NCBI RefSeq assembly: GCF_021531915.1
Contig: NZ_JAFBIV010000002.1
Span: forward strand, 1 to 64,000
Direction: 5' to 3'
Source: Oscillibacter valericigenes
Lineage (GTDB): Bacteria; Bacillota; Clostridia; Oscillospirales; Oscillospiraceae
Length of the DNA stretch: 64,000 nucleotides
The notes beneath the pieces are model-generated. The model had not been told where the DNA came from. It did not search any database and saw nothing but the letters and a program-made list of their open reading frames with translations. The position numbers and the translations under genes are program-made. Shown in pieces: positions 17,654 to 24,409 of the stretch; position 1 is the stretch's first letter; every line of letters begins with the position of its first letter.

Positions 17654-18445
17654 TCACACAAGCTGTCCGGACAGCTTTTTCTTTTCCTTGGGCGGGAACT
17701 TCGCGTCAAAGGCCTCCACATCGTCATACTCCACAAAGTACCCCTCCGGGTCCCTGTATACGCCAGTAATACCCTCCAGGAAGCCCTCTTTCAGCTCTTT
17801 TACCATGAAAAAGGGTGCTTCCTCGCTTCGAGGGAGGCCGTTGTAATAGATGCCCAACCCGCTGCCGCTGACAAAACCAAAGCGGTGATAGTACCCTGGA
17901 TCTCCGGTAATGGCCACGGCGCCGCAGCCCAGTTTCTCCGCCAGGTCCAGCGTGTGCCGGATCAGTTTGCTGCCGTATCCCTTGCCTTGTTTTTCCGGCA
18001 GGACACTGACCGGGCCAAAAATCATAATAGGAATCGTCGACCCGTCATCCGCAGTGATCTGTGCCCGGCTGTACATGATATGGGCGACGATTTTTCCGTC
18101 TTCCTCCACCACATAGTCCAGTTCCTTTACAAACTCCGGGCGGTCCCGGTAGCGGTGCAGCACATAGTGCTCAAAGCAGCCGGGACGGTACTTGTTCCAG
18201 AAGGCCTCCCGGGTGAGGTTCTCCACCTCCCGGTAATCTCCCGGTTCTTCCAGCCGGATGGTCATACTGTTCAACTCCCTCTCGATCAAATCCAACGCAA
18301 TCCTGAAGGCCGCGATGCGCCGGGCCATCAGCGTGTGCTGAGACTTGCCGGGCTGCAGCTTCAAAATCACCTTTTCGCATTTGTTCAGCGTGGAGGTAAT
18401 GGAACGTCTGGCCTCCAGCAGTTCTTCGGTGGTGTATATGTTCAT
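17654..18445 (-). CDS. GNAT-family N-acetyltransferase with extra N-terminal helical domain
   Basis: 263 residues from ATG 18445. The first 60 residues (MNIYTTEELLEARRSITST...) are helical and not part of GNAT. The acetyltransferase domain begins near MTIRLEEPGDYREV (residue 61). The acetyl-CoA loop is VSVLPEKQGKGYGSKLI, followed by ITGDPGYYHRFGF, typical of YhbS-like GNATs. The substrate is unknown. It follows the DUF5655 gene by 10 bp. The N-terminal piece resembles a small protein fused to the enzyme. Confidence 0.85.
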   Translation of the reverse strand: MNIYTTEELLEARRSITSTLNKCEKVILKLQPGKSQHTLMARRIAAFRIALDLIERELNSMTIRLEEPGDYREVENLTREAFWNKYRPGCFEHYVLHRYRDRPEFVKELDYVVEEDGKIVAHIMYSRAQITADDGSTIPIMIFGPVSVLPEKQGKGYGSKLIRHTLDLAEKLGCGAVAITGDPGYYHRFGFVSGSGLGIYYNGLPRSEEAPFFMVKELKEGFLEGITGVYRDPEGYFVEYDDVEAFDAKFPPKEKKKLSGQLV

Positions 18446-18455
18446 ATGACGGCCC

Positions 18456-18851
18456 TCACCGCTTGCTCTCCGCAAACTCGTATGCCTCCCGCAGCCAGTT
18501 CACCAACTCATCGTCGATCTGTTCCTCCGCGGAGATCAGCACATGGTGGGTCCAGCGGCCCGGATACGGCTCCACGGCCACCGCTACCCGGGGAGAGTCC
18601 AGTTGATGAGAAAGGCCGATAGTCACCACGATACAGTGCTCCGGCCAGCTCTTCTTCCTCCGAACCGGCAGGGACGCGGCCCCAAATAGGTGCCTTCCGT
18701 AAAAGCTGATCTGACTTTTCTGCACTTTGACAGTAGCGTCTGGAAACTCCGTCTCCATGCGCCGGAACAGCGTTTCATACTGAGATAATTCCAGCGGCTT
18801 GCCGTCGAAGAAAAACAATATATCAGATTCATAATGCTCAGGTTTTTTCAT
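18456..18851 (-). CDS. DUF5655-like protein of unknown function
   Basis: 131 residues from ATG 18851, nine bases after GGAGGG. The pattern KVQKSQISFYGRHLFGAASL, a basic stretch, and the C-terminal DDELVNWLREAYEFA helix fit DUF5655 proteins, small alpha/beta proteins often next to acetyltransferases. No catalytic motif is visible. It is the first gene of a five-gene minus-strand run. Confidence 0.65.
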   Translation of the reverse strand: MKKPEHYESDILFFFDGKPLELSQYETLFRRMETEFPDATVKVQKSQISFYGRHLFGAASLPVRRKKSWPEHCIVVTIGLSHQLDSPRVAVAVEPYPGRWTHHVLISAEEQIDDELVNWLREAYEFAESKR

Positions 18852-18981
18852 CACGAACATCCCTCCAACCGTGGTTTTATCATATCACGCTCCCGATCAT
18901 TGAGAAAGCCCTGGGCCCCAACTTTCCAAAAAAAGTCAAGGCCTTGGGGGTATCCTTACCCGAAACCCTATTCCTGCAGGC

Positions 18982-19140
18982 GCACCATGGCAGCAGCTCT
19001 TGCCCACGGGAACATCGCCGCCTGGTATCCAGGAGATCATACGGCACACGAAGTTCAGCACCCCCCAGCGCTATATCTACCTGGACATGACGACAGCCCA
19101 CGCGGCTATCGTCACGATAGAGAAGGGCCGCGAGGGATAG
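18982..19140 (+). pseudogene. Relic of a tyrosine recombinase C-terminus
   Basis: One frame ending in TAG at 19138-19140 reads GIQEIIRHTKFSTPQRYIYLDM, the region of an integrase that carries the last His and the nucleophilic Tyr, followed by a normal C-terminal tail. The catalytic core and N-terminus are missing upstream, so only a fragment of about 40-50 codons remains. It lies beside a tRNA cluster. The stretch 18861-18981 holds nothing else I recognise. Confidence 0.55.
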
Positions 19141-19252
19141 AAATACGTGTATACTACGATGTACACTACCAACACGGTTTTTTATGTCTGAAGCAGTCCG
19201 AACAGGTCTTTTTCAGTTTTCAATAAAGTGGCATTTCAGAACTCCATGAAAC

Positions 19253-19296
19253 AAAAAAGTTACCGAAAACGCTCGATTCAAGCATTCTCGGTAACT
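19253..19296 (-). terminator. Terminator of the tRNA-Ser transcript
   Basis: On the minus strand AAGTTACCGA and TCGGTAACTT form a stem followed by TTTTT, directly after tRNA-Ser(GCU). Confidence 0.8.
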
Positions 19297-19389
19297 TGGC
19301 GCGGAAGGAGGGATTTGAACCCTCGCGCCGGTTTTATCCAGCCTACTCCCTTAGCAGGGGAGCCCCTTCGGCCTCTTGGGTACTTCCGC
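19297..19389 (-). tRNA. tRNA-Ser (anticodon GCU)
   Basis: The acceptor stem GCGGAAG/CTTCCGC has an encoded CCA. The anticodon loop CTGCTAA gives GCU. A long variable arm typical of serine tRNAs precedes the T-arm GGTTCAAATCC. Confidence 0.95.
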
Positions 19390-19406
19390 AGGTCATCATA
19401 TAATTG

Positions 19407-19494
19407 TGGCGGAGAGAGTGGGATTCGAACCCACGGACGCTTTCACGTCGCCGGTTTTCAAGACCGGTTCCTTCAACCGCTCGGACATCTCTCC
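19407..19494 (-). tRNA. tRNA-Ser (anticodon UGA)
   Basis: The acceptor stem is GGAGAGA/TCTCTCC with encoded CCA. The anticodon loop CTTGAAA gives UGA. It has a long variable arm and the T-loop GGTTCGAATCC. It is co-transcribed with tRNA-Ser(GCU), 17 bp downstream. Confidence 0.95.
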
Positions 19495-19533
19495 ATGAAA
19501 CGGCGGGAGTGTCCGTCATTCAGGCACTTGTTT

Positions 19534-19562
19534 ATGATACCATACCCCCCTATTCTTGTCAA
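19534..19562 (-). promoter_or_regulatory. Promoter of the tRNA-Ser pair
   Basis: TTGACA (19557-19562) and TATCAT (19534-19539) with a 17-bp spacer lie 40 bp upstream of tRNA-Ser(UGA). Confidence 0.75.
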
Positions 19563-19617
19563 CATAATTTTGAAATGCTCAATTCAAAAATTTTTTTAAA
19601 TTTTTTTGAAAAAGGGC

Positions 19618-19646
19618 TTGCATTTTTTTAATCGGCATGCTAATAT
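19618..19646 (+). promoter_or_regulatory. Promoter of tRNA-Pro
   Basis: TTGCAT (19618-19623) and TAATAT (19641-19646) with a 17-bp spacer precede tRNA-Pro by 39 bp. The region between the two divergent tRNA promoters is very AT-rich. Confidence 0.75.
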
Positions 19647-19685
19647 ATACAAGCTGACTTCCACGAGACAGCATCAAAAAAATAT

Positions 19686-19763
<78 letters not shown>

Positions 19764-19765
19764 CG

Positions 19766-19800
19766 AAAAGCCTTGAATCCCAATGGATTCAAGGCTTTTT
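19766..19800 (+). terminator. Terminator after tRNA-Pro (element left end)
   Basis: AAAAGCCTTGAATCC and its complement around CAAT, followed by TTTTT, lie just inside attL. This hairpin comes with the element; the original host terminator is at 26770. Confidence 0.85.
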
Positions 19801-19843
19801 GCTTTTTCCGGAAGTCGGATGAAATTGCGAAAAATCAAAAAAA

Positions 19844-19880
19844 GCGCACAAAAAAGCGCACAACTTTGAAAAAGTGTGCG
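19844..19880. repeat. Left-end arm-type motif array
   Basis: GCGCACA occurs at 19844 and 19856 with an inverted GTGTGCG at 19874-19880. The same direct-direct-inverted pattern with the same 37-bp span is found near the right end (26530-26566). Likely integrase arm-binding sites. Confidence 0.6.
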
Positions 19881-19921
19881 AAAAAGCCGTTGATGCATCG
19901 AGAAAGAAAGGGTGCGTATCA

Positions 19922-21139
19922 ATGGCAAATATCAGAGAAAACACGAAGAATGGCAAGGTAGTTTCCTATCGCTTCACCGCTTGTATGGAGCGTGATGTGC
20001 GTGGAAAGCAAGTCCGCAAGTACACGACTTGGACACCGCCAGAGGGATTGACCCCCGCAAAGGCAAAGAAAGCAGCAGAACGCGCGGCGGACGCTTGGGA
20101 ACAGGAAGTCAGAGCAGAGTACCAAAAGGAAAAGGAATTGGGAGATGCGTATCGTCTTCCGCCCGAAAAGCGTCACGATGATTTTGTTGCCTTTGTCAAT
20201 GAGATGTGGTTGCCGTTGCAGATTCGCGGCGGAGATGCCAAGCCGTCAACCGTTGCTTTCTATGAATTTATGGCAAAGCCTATCACAGACTATTTCAACG
20301 GCGCGGTCTTGCAGGAAATCAGTCCAGTAGAGATTCAGAAATACTTGACCTATCTCCGCACAGAATACAAGACGCGCTCCGGCAAACCGCTTTCTCCCAA
20401 GTCCTTGCGTCACCAGTATGTGACCCTCAATGTGATTTTTGGCTACGCGGCGGAACAAGAAATGCTCGTCAAGAACCCGATGGAGAAAGTCACCGCCCCC
20501 AAGAAAGACAAGAACCCCGTTGACGCATTGACAAAGGAACAGGCCGCGCGGCTCTTTGCTTTGCTCCCGACCTTGCCGCTTGACTTCCATTGTATGATGA
20601 ATCTGCTTGTCACTTCTGGAATCAGACGCGGCGAGTGCATCGGTCTAAAATGGAGTGACATTGACGAAAAGAATCGTACAATCTCCGTTTCCCGAAATGT
20701 TGTTTACAATCCGCGCGGCGGTGTTATCGTCAGCACTCCCAAGACAGCCAAGAGTATTCGCACAGTACCTATTATGGAAAACACGCTGCGGCTGCTCCAA
20801 GAGTACAGAAAGCAGATGCAAGCGGAACACCCAAGCACGATTCTGAAAAACGCGTTCATCTTCCCCCGCAAAGAAGATATTTTCGCTCCCCACGACCCCA
20901 GCGCGGTCACGAGGCGCGTTAAACGCTTTATGAAATTGAATGGCTTTCCTGACCTCTCTCCGCACGATTTGCGCCACTCTTGCGCGACCCTGCTTCTTTC
21001 CCAAGGTGCAGATATAAAGAGCGTACAGGAGATTTTAGGACACGCAGACGCAAGCACAACGCTCAACTTCTATGTGAAAGCCGATTTGCAGCAGATGCAG
21101 GCCGCAACAGAAAAGTATGCCGCCGCGTTTAACCTCTGA
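19922..21139 (+). CDS. int: Tyrosine recombinase / site-specific integrase of the element
   Basis: 405 residues from ATG 19922; in-frame upstream sequence to 19874 lies in the arm-site region. An N-terminal AP2-like arm-binding region rich in basic residues precedes a SAM-like core-binding domain (MWLPLQIRGGDAKPSTVAFYE) and a catalytic domain. The catalytic domain has Arg in TSGIRRGE, HDLRH, the late His of ILGHADAST and Tyr in NFYVKAD. All catalytic residues are present. It lies next to attL in the usual orientation and should recombine the 48-bp tRNA-Pro core. Confidence 0.95.
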   Translation: MANIRENTKNGKVVSYRFTACMERDVRGKQVRKYTTWTPPEGLTPAKAKKAAERAADAWEQEVRAEYQKEKELGDAYRLPPEKRHDDFVAFVNEMWLPLQIRGGDAKPSTVAFYEFMAKPITDYFNGAVLQEISPVEIQKYLTYLRTEYKTRSGKPLSPKSLRHQYVTLNVIFGYAAEQEMLVKNPMEKVTAPKKDKNPVDALTKEQAARLFALLPTLPLDFHCMMNLLVTSGIRRGECIGLKWSDIDEKNRTISVSRNVVYNPRGGVIVSTPKTAKSIRTVPIMENTLRLLQEYRKQMQAEHPSTILKNAFIFPRKEDIFAPHDPSAVTRRVKRFMKLNGFPDLSPHDLRHSCATLLLSQGADIKSVQEILGHADASTTLNFYVKADLQQMQAATEKYAAAFNL

Positions 21140-21192
21140 TTTCCAAAAGCGGAAAAACACGATAGGCGGCGGAGGTTGCCGAAAGTATCAGA

Positions 21193-21225
21193 AAACAGAC
21201 GGGAGATTTTCGCTCCCGTCTGTTG
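21193..21225. terminator. Hairpin between integrase and GIY-YIG gene
   Basis: AACAGACGGGAG and CTCCCGTCTGTT flank a 7-nt loop between two convergent genes. T-runs are weak, so function as a terminator is likely but not certain. Confidence 0.6.
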
Positions 21226-21229
21226 CTCT

Positions 21230-21655
21230 TTATAGCAGGTCTTTCAAGACTTCTCTTGCGTCCACGGCGCACACATCGAATTTGCGCCAATCGTCCTCTC
21301 TTGGAATCTGCGTATTCAAAACGGGGCGGTACTGCCGAATGTACTCGCCCTCTTTTTGGCCGATTTCCTCTTGGACGGCAGGATAATTACGCGCCTTTGC
21401 ATCATAAAGTACATCAAAATTGATGGAATGGCCTTTGCGCTACACTTCCGCCAAGATGCGGTATTTCCGCTCTTTTTGGCCTTTCATGGCTGCGTAGTGC
21501 TGCGCCACGCGTTTCAGCATATTCATACTCTTGCCGATGTAAACAATGGTATCGTCGATCTTGATGCAGTAAATTCCCGCATGGTCGTATTTGGCTGCAA
21601 GTCCTTTTCTTTTGAGCCATTGATAGACATTTTCTTCATAGCTTGTTTTTCTCAA
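21230..21655 (-). CDS. GIY-YIG nuclease-like protein with one in-frame TAG (codon 72)
   Basis: Read through one TAG at 21440-21442 the frame is 141 residues. GIY is in AGIYCIKI, YIG in VYIGKS, and Arg in MLKRVAQHY. After the TAG come FDVLYDA and the conserved Glu helix KEGEYIRQYRPVLN. The catalytic Glu therefore lies after the TAG; a product ending at the TAG (71 residues) would lack it. The start is TTG at 21655, overlapping the stop of the gene before, with GGAGAG upstream. No frameshift or other stop is present. It may be a readthrough gene, a recoded gene or a recent pseudogene. Confidence 0.7.
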
Positions 21656-21837
21656 AACTCAAACTCTCCAAAAGGAATATCTGGATAGTCCGGCATGACT
21701 GCCCCGAAATCATACCTTAATGCTCCGGCAACATTCTCCGCTGCTACTAACACTTCTGGAAAGCGTGTATAGTCCTATTGCTGATATAACGCCCCCAGAA
21801 CGCTTTCCAATGCGTCAATCATTTCATCTACGGTCAA
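21652..21837 (-). CDS. Small hypothetical protein with one in-frame TAG (codon 21)
   Basis: 61 residues if the TAG at 21775-21777 is read as an amino acid. TTG at 21837 follows AAGGAGG by seven bases. The part before the TAG (TVDEMIDALESVLGALYQQ) is an amphipathic helix. The part after it (DYTRFPEVLVAAENVAGAL, then FGAVMPDYPDIPFGEFEF) keeps good coding character but has no start codon of its own near the TAG. The family is not recognised. It ends by overlapping the GIY-YIG start, as expected of an operon gene. Confidence 0.55.
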
Positions 21838-21850
21838 ATGCTTGTCCTCC

Positions 21851-22354
21851 TTAAAATTTGAATTGTGGCGTTGGAGAAACTTGTTTCTCCAACAGCCCAT
21901 TATTATTTATTTTATCTGTATTATTTATATTTATTTCTATATCCTCCGCCGCTTCATCATTTGCGGTTTGCGGTGCATCCTGAACGTCTGCCGTAAAGTC
22001 AAGGCCGTCCGGCGTATCATTATTTTTTGTGTGCGTGTCGCGTTGTGGGGTTTCATAGAAATCATAGGTGTTGCTGTTTTTACGCTGCACAAGATAGCCT
22101 TTATCAATCAGCTTTACAAACTGGTCACGATAAGTAGAGGGCGGCATACCAACAGCCTAACGAATGGCGGCGGGGGATAGAGCCAATGTGAAGCCGTTGG
22201 CGTTGGATGCAAAGTATAAATAGAGCATGAGTGCGTGTGCGCCGAGGTCACGCGCAGCAGCTTGCCAGTTGTCGTTTTTTATTCCGAGGAAGTCAGACGC
22301 GGCGCGTTCTCTGTGAATGGCAATAATCCGTTGATTTGGTACTGTGTTCGGCAT
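21851..22354 (-). CDS. Winged-helix DNA-binding protein with one in-frame TAG (codon 66)
   Basis: 167 residues if the TAG at 22157-22159 is read. The N-terminal PNQRIIAIHRERAASDFLGI and ARDLGAHALMLYLYFASNANG form the first helices of a helix-turn-helix protein common on Firmicute elements. The TAG falls between ALSPAAIR and AVGMPPSTYRDQFVKLIDKGYL, in the middle of the helix-turn-helix, so the recognition helix lies after it. The tail is Asp/Asn-rich. ATG 22354 has AAAGGA nine bases upstream. A regulatory or replication-initiation role is likely. Confidence 0.65.
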
Positions 22355-22379
22355 AACCGATAATCCTTTCTTTTGGAAT

Positions 22380-22397
22380 GGGGGACTTGCGTCCCCC
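22380..22397. other. Short GC hairpin between two operon genes
   Basis: GGGGGAC and GTCCCCC with a TTGC loop lie in the 54-bp gap upstream of the winged-helix gene. No T-run follows on the minus strand, so it is more likely an RNA processing or stability structure than a terminator. Confidence 0.4.
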
Positions 22398-22408
22398 GCT
22401 GAATAAAA

Positions 22409-22651
22409 TTAGTTTCCGAGATTGTTCAGCATATCGCGCAGTTGCTTGATTGCTTCATCCTCAATTCGGATGCTGATGCTTTTCATTACATTTTCAGTAA
22501 TGCGCTACTCCATTTCTTCCATTTCGCGGCGGTGGTTGATTTCTTCCTTCATGCGGTAATGGGTATACATCAAGTTTAGTTGGGCTTGCATTTTGCTGTC
22601 CAATCCACGAATAAAGTAATTAAAAAAGTCATCGTTTTTGTTAGTTTTCAT
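22409..22651 (-). CDS. Small hypothetical protein with one in-frame TAG (codon 49)
   Basis: 80 residues if the TAG at 22505-22507 is read. The first part (DDFFNYFIRGLDSKMQAQLN, then HRREMEEME) is helical and charged. After the TAG, SISIRIEDEAIKQLRDML resembles the strand-helix of ribbon-helix-helix-like regulators. Its start at 22651 overlaps the stop of the gene before it. Of the four TAG genes this is the one where two separate small genes are most conceivable, because an ATG occurs seven codons after the TAG. Confidence 0.5.
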
Positions 22652-22823
22652 TTTTCTGTCCTCCTGTACAATAATCATAATACCAATCTTCAAAAGTGTT
22701 TTTTCGACCTATGGAAATATCAAGCAACATGGTCAATGTATCTTTCTTTGTCATACAATGGCTTGTTGCGTAGTCAGAAATGATTTCATACCAACCGGTA
22801 TCAATCGTGATACTCTTACTCAT
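22641..22823 (-). CDS. Small hypothetical protein, first gene of the element's minus-strand operon
   Basis: 60 residues, ATG 22823 with GGAGG upstream. SKSITIDTGWYEIISDYATSHCMTKKDTLTMLL has a strand-helix-helix layout compatible with a ribbon-helix-helix or antitoxin-like DNA-binding protein, which is an inference from shape only. It is uninterrupted, unlike the next four genes. It overlaps the following gene by 11 bp. Confidence 0.6.
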   Translation of the reverse strand: MSKSITIDTGWYEIISDYATSHCMTKKDTLTMLLDISIGRKNTFEDWYYDYCTGGQKNEN

Positions 22824-22849
22824 GGGATATCCTCCAAAATGTATTAGAA

Positions 22850-22888
22850 TTTATATAAAACATTACTATTTCCTTTGTTTTATATAAA
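22850..22888. promoter_or_regulatory. 12-bp perfect inverted repeat in the leader of the minus-strand operon
   Basis: TTTATATAAAAC and GTTTTATATAAA, 15 bp apart, lie just downstream of the predicted start of transcription. Candidate operator for one of the small element regulators. Confidence 0.55.
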
Positions 22889-22889
22889 T

Positions 22890-22918
22890 ATTATAACAAA
22901 AATTTAATATAAAATCAA
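22890..22918 (-). promoter_or_regulatory. Promoter of the element's minus-strand operon
   Basis: TTGATT (22913-22918) and TATAAT (22890-22895) with a 17-bp spacer lie 67 bp upstream of the first gene. Confidence 0.7.
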
Positions 22919-23259
22919 AAAAGGGCGCCAAGGGAACACTTACGAAAAGCAGTCCGAGAGGCGGCGGGGGTATATTCGGGAGATAAAAAAATGCGAGGCG
23001 CGGCGGCGGAAATGTGTGGGCAGCGCCCCGACGAAGTGATTTTTTGTTTTTGCCGTCATCGTTGCAGTGGTATTTCTCTGATTTCTTCTGGAATTAGGCG
23101 GAAATTGGCCGGATTTCACAGAATATGCGCGAACGCTTGCAAAAATAATTGAATACGACGATAAAACATTGAAAATCGATGTAATTTTGCAAGAACGCAG
23201 TCGTTCCAATGAGAGTTTTCCTTGAAACATACAAAATTCGGTAAATTTCGGCAAAAACC
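22919..23259. other. Non-coding divergent region of the element
   Basis: About 340 bases without a convincing gene, between two divergent operons. It begins with a GC-rich stretch (GGCGGCGGGGG, GCGCGGCGGCGG), then becomes AT-rich with near-repeats of AAATTCGGTAAATTTCGGC. An origin of replication or transfer site would fit here, but no family signature is recognisable. Confidence 0.35.
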
Positions 23260-23288
23260 TTGACAATACATACATATACCTATAACAT
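23260..23288 (+). promoter_or_regulatory. Promoter of the element's plus-strand small genes
   Basis: TTGACA (23260-23265) and TAACAT (23283-23288), 17-bp spacer, lie 67 bp before the start at 23356. Confidence 0.6.
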
Positions 23289-23355
23289 AGAATGTGCGAA
23301 AGCCTGTGCAATATGACAGTTTTCGTACATTTTTGTTATTTAGGAGGAAAACACA

Positions 23356-23553
23356 ATGCGTATTATTCTGGACACGAACAAAGGCAGAATTATTCTTCCC
23401 AAGTCCTTTTTCACCGAACTGGACAAGATGAATAAAATCCTTGCCGACGGCGGTTCTAACAAGAAGTGGACTGCTGAAACCTATGTGAAAGACCAGTTCG
23501 ATAAAGCCATGAAAGAAACCATGCTTCGCGCCGAAGATAAGGTCATAAAGTAA
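23356..23553 (+). CDS. Small hypothetical protein of the element
   Basis: 65 residues; ATG follows AGGAGG by eight bases. MRIILDTNKGRIILPKSFFTEL starts with two strands, then a helical lysine-rich half. The stop TAA overlaps the next start (TAATG). I do not recognise the family. Pairing with a small helix-turn-helix protein suggests a regulatory unit. Confidence 0.6.
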   Translation: MRIILDTNKGRIILPKSFFTELDKMNKILADGGSNKKWTAETYVKDQFDKAMKETMLRAEDKVIK

Positions 23554-23738
23554 TGGCAGCAAAAGGAACGCGGGTCACGCAGAAGGAAAAGGAAAAGATG
23601 TGGCAACTTTTCCAAGACGGAAACAGCTTTGTCAAGATTGGAAAGAAGCTACGCAGAAGTCCCGACACCGTTTCCCGCTATGTGCATGAATACGAAGCCG
23701 CAGTCAGCGCGGCGGGTTATATTCTCAATCAAAAATGA
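23553..23738 (+). CDS. Small helix-turn-helix protein of the element
   Basis: 61 residues. EKMWQLFQDGNSFVKIGKKLRRSPDTVSRYVHEYE is a resolvase-type helix-turn-helix (HTH_7/23-like) with recognition helix SPDTVSRYV. Likely a DNA-binding regulator acting with the preceding protein, to which it is translationally coupled by TAATG. Confidence 0.65.
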   Translation: MAAKGTRVTQKEKEKMWQLFQDGNSFVKIGKKLRRSPDTVSRYVHEYEAAVSAAGYILNQK

Positions 23739-23814
23739 TATTACAATTGTATTTGTTCAATAAATCTTGTTGAAAAGGCATAATTCAAAAGAATACAACA
23801 AAGGAGGAAAAGAA

Positions 23815-24396
23815 ATGGAATGGTTATTATTCCCTCTGGTTTTTCTTTTAGGCGGAATTATTGCCGTGCTTGGAGCCAACAAGAAAGAAAAGGCAGAAGA
23901 ACAAGCAAGAAACGAGTGGAACGCGGAAGAGGAGAAGTATGAAGCGATTATACGTAAACTTCCCTCTGATTTAGTGAACAAACTGTTTGATTTTCTAAAA
24001 CAAGCTTGCAAGAGAATAAACCGTGTTGTGCCAGACTCTTATCCAGTAGAACTTACAAAAATGGCGTTGGCCGCAGGAACCGTTGTAAAAAACGAATCAT
24101 TCGGTGCTGTTACAAGAGAACAACATCGGCAAATTAGCCGCATATTGGACGAAAATCTCGATTGGGTCGTAAATACATACATTCCCGCAGCAAATCAGGC
24201 GCTGATGAAGCTTGCGGATACAGACGGCTTGGGATTTGGATTGATTACAAACAGCGCCGCTGATGCAATGCTGTATAGTGCATTGGATACCCATCAAAGG
24301 CTGAAAGGAAACGAGAAAAAAATCAGGGAATACGAAGAAGCTATTGACAAACAATTGATTCCGATTTTTGAAAAAATCCGCCAAATCGTATCTTAA
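23815..24396 (+). CDS. Membrane-anchored hypothetical protein, element cargo
   Basis: 193 residues from ATG 23815 (AAAGGAGG upstream). One N-terminal membrane helix (LLFPLVFLLGGIIAVLGA) is followed by a charged coiled-coil-like segment (KKEKAEEQARNEWNAEEEKYEA) and a helical cytoplasmic domain. No known motif is visible. It is 13 bp upstream of the CFI-box gene and probably works with it. Host-interaction or stress functions are possible but not shown. Confidence 0.65.
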   Translation: MEWLLFPLVFLLGGIIAVLGANKKEKAEEQARNEWNAEEEKYEAIIRKLPSDLVNKLFDFLKQACKRINRVVPDSYPVELTKMALAAGTVVKNESFGAVTREQHRQISRILDENLDWVVNTYIPAANQALMKLADTDGLGFGLITNSAADAMLYSALDTHQRLKGNEKKIREYEEAIDKQLIPIFEKIRQIVS

Positions 24397-24409
24397 AGGA
24401 GTGTGCTAT

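Noticed and set aside
21230-22651. Pyrrolysine or selenocysteine as explanation of the in-frame TAGs
   Set aside because: Selenocysteine uses TGA. No pylTSBCD genes are visible, and the sites are not in methylamine methyltransferases.
22919-23259. Possible CRISPR or iteron array in the element's divergent region
   Set aside because: Only short near-repeats of unequal spacing are present; there is no regular repeat-spacer structure.
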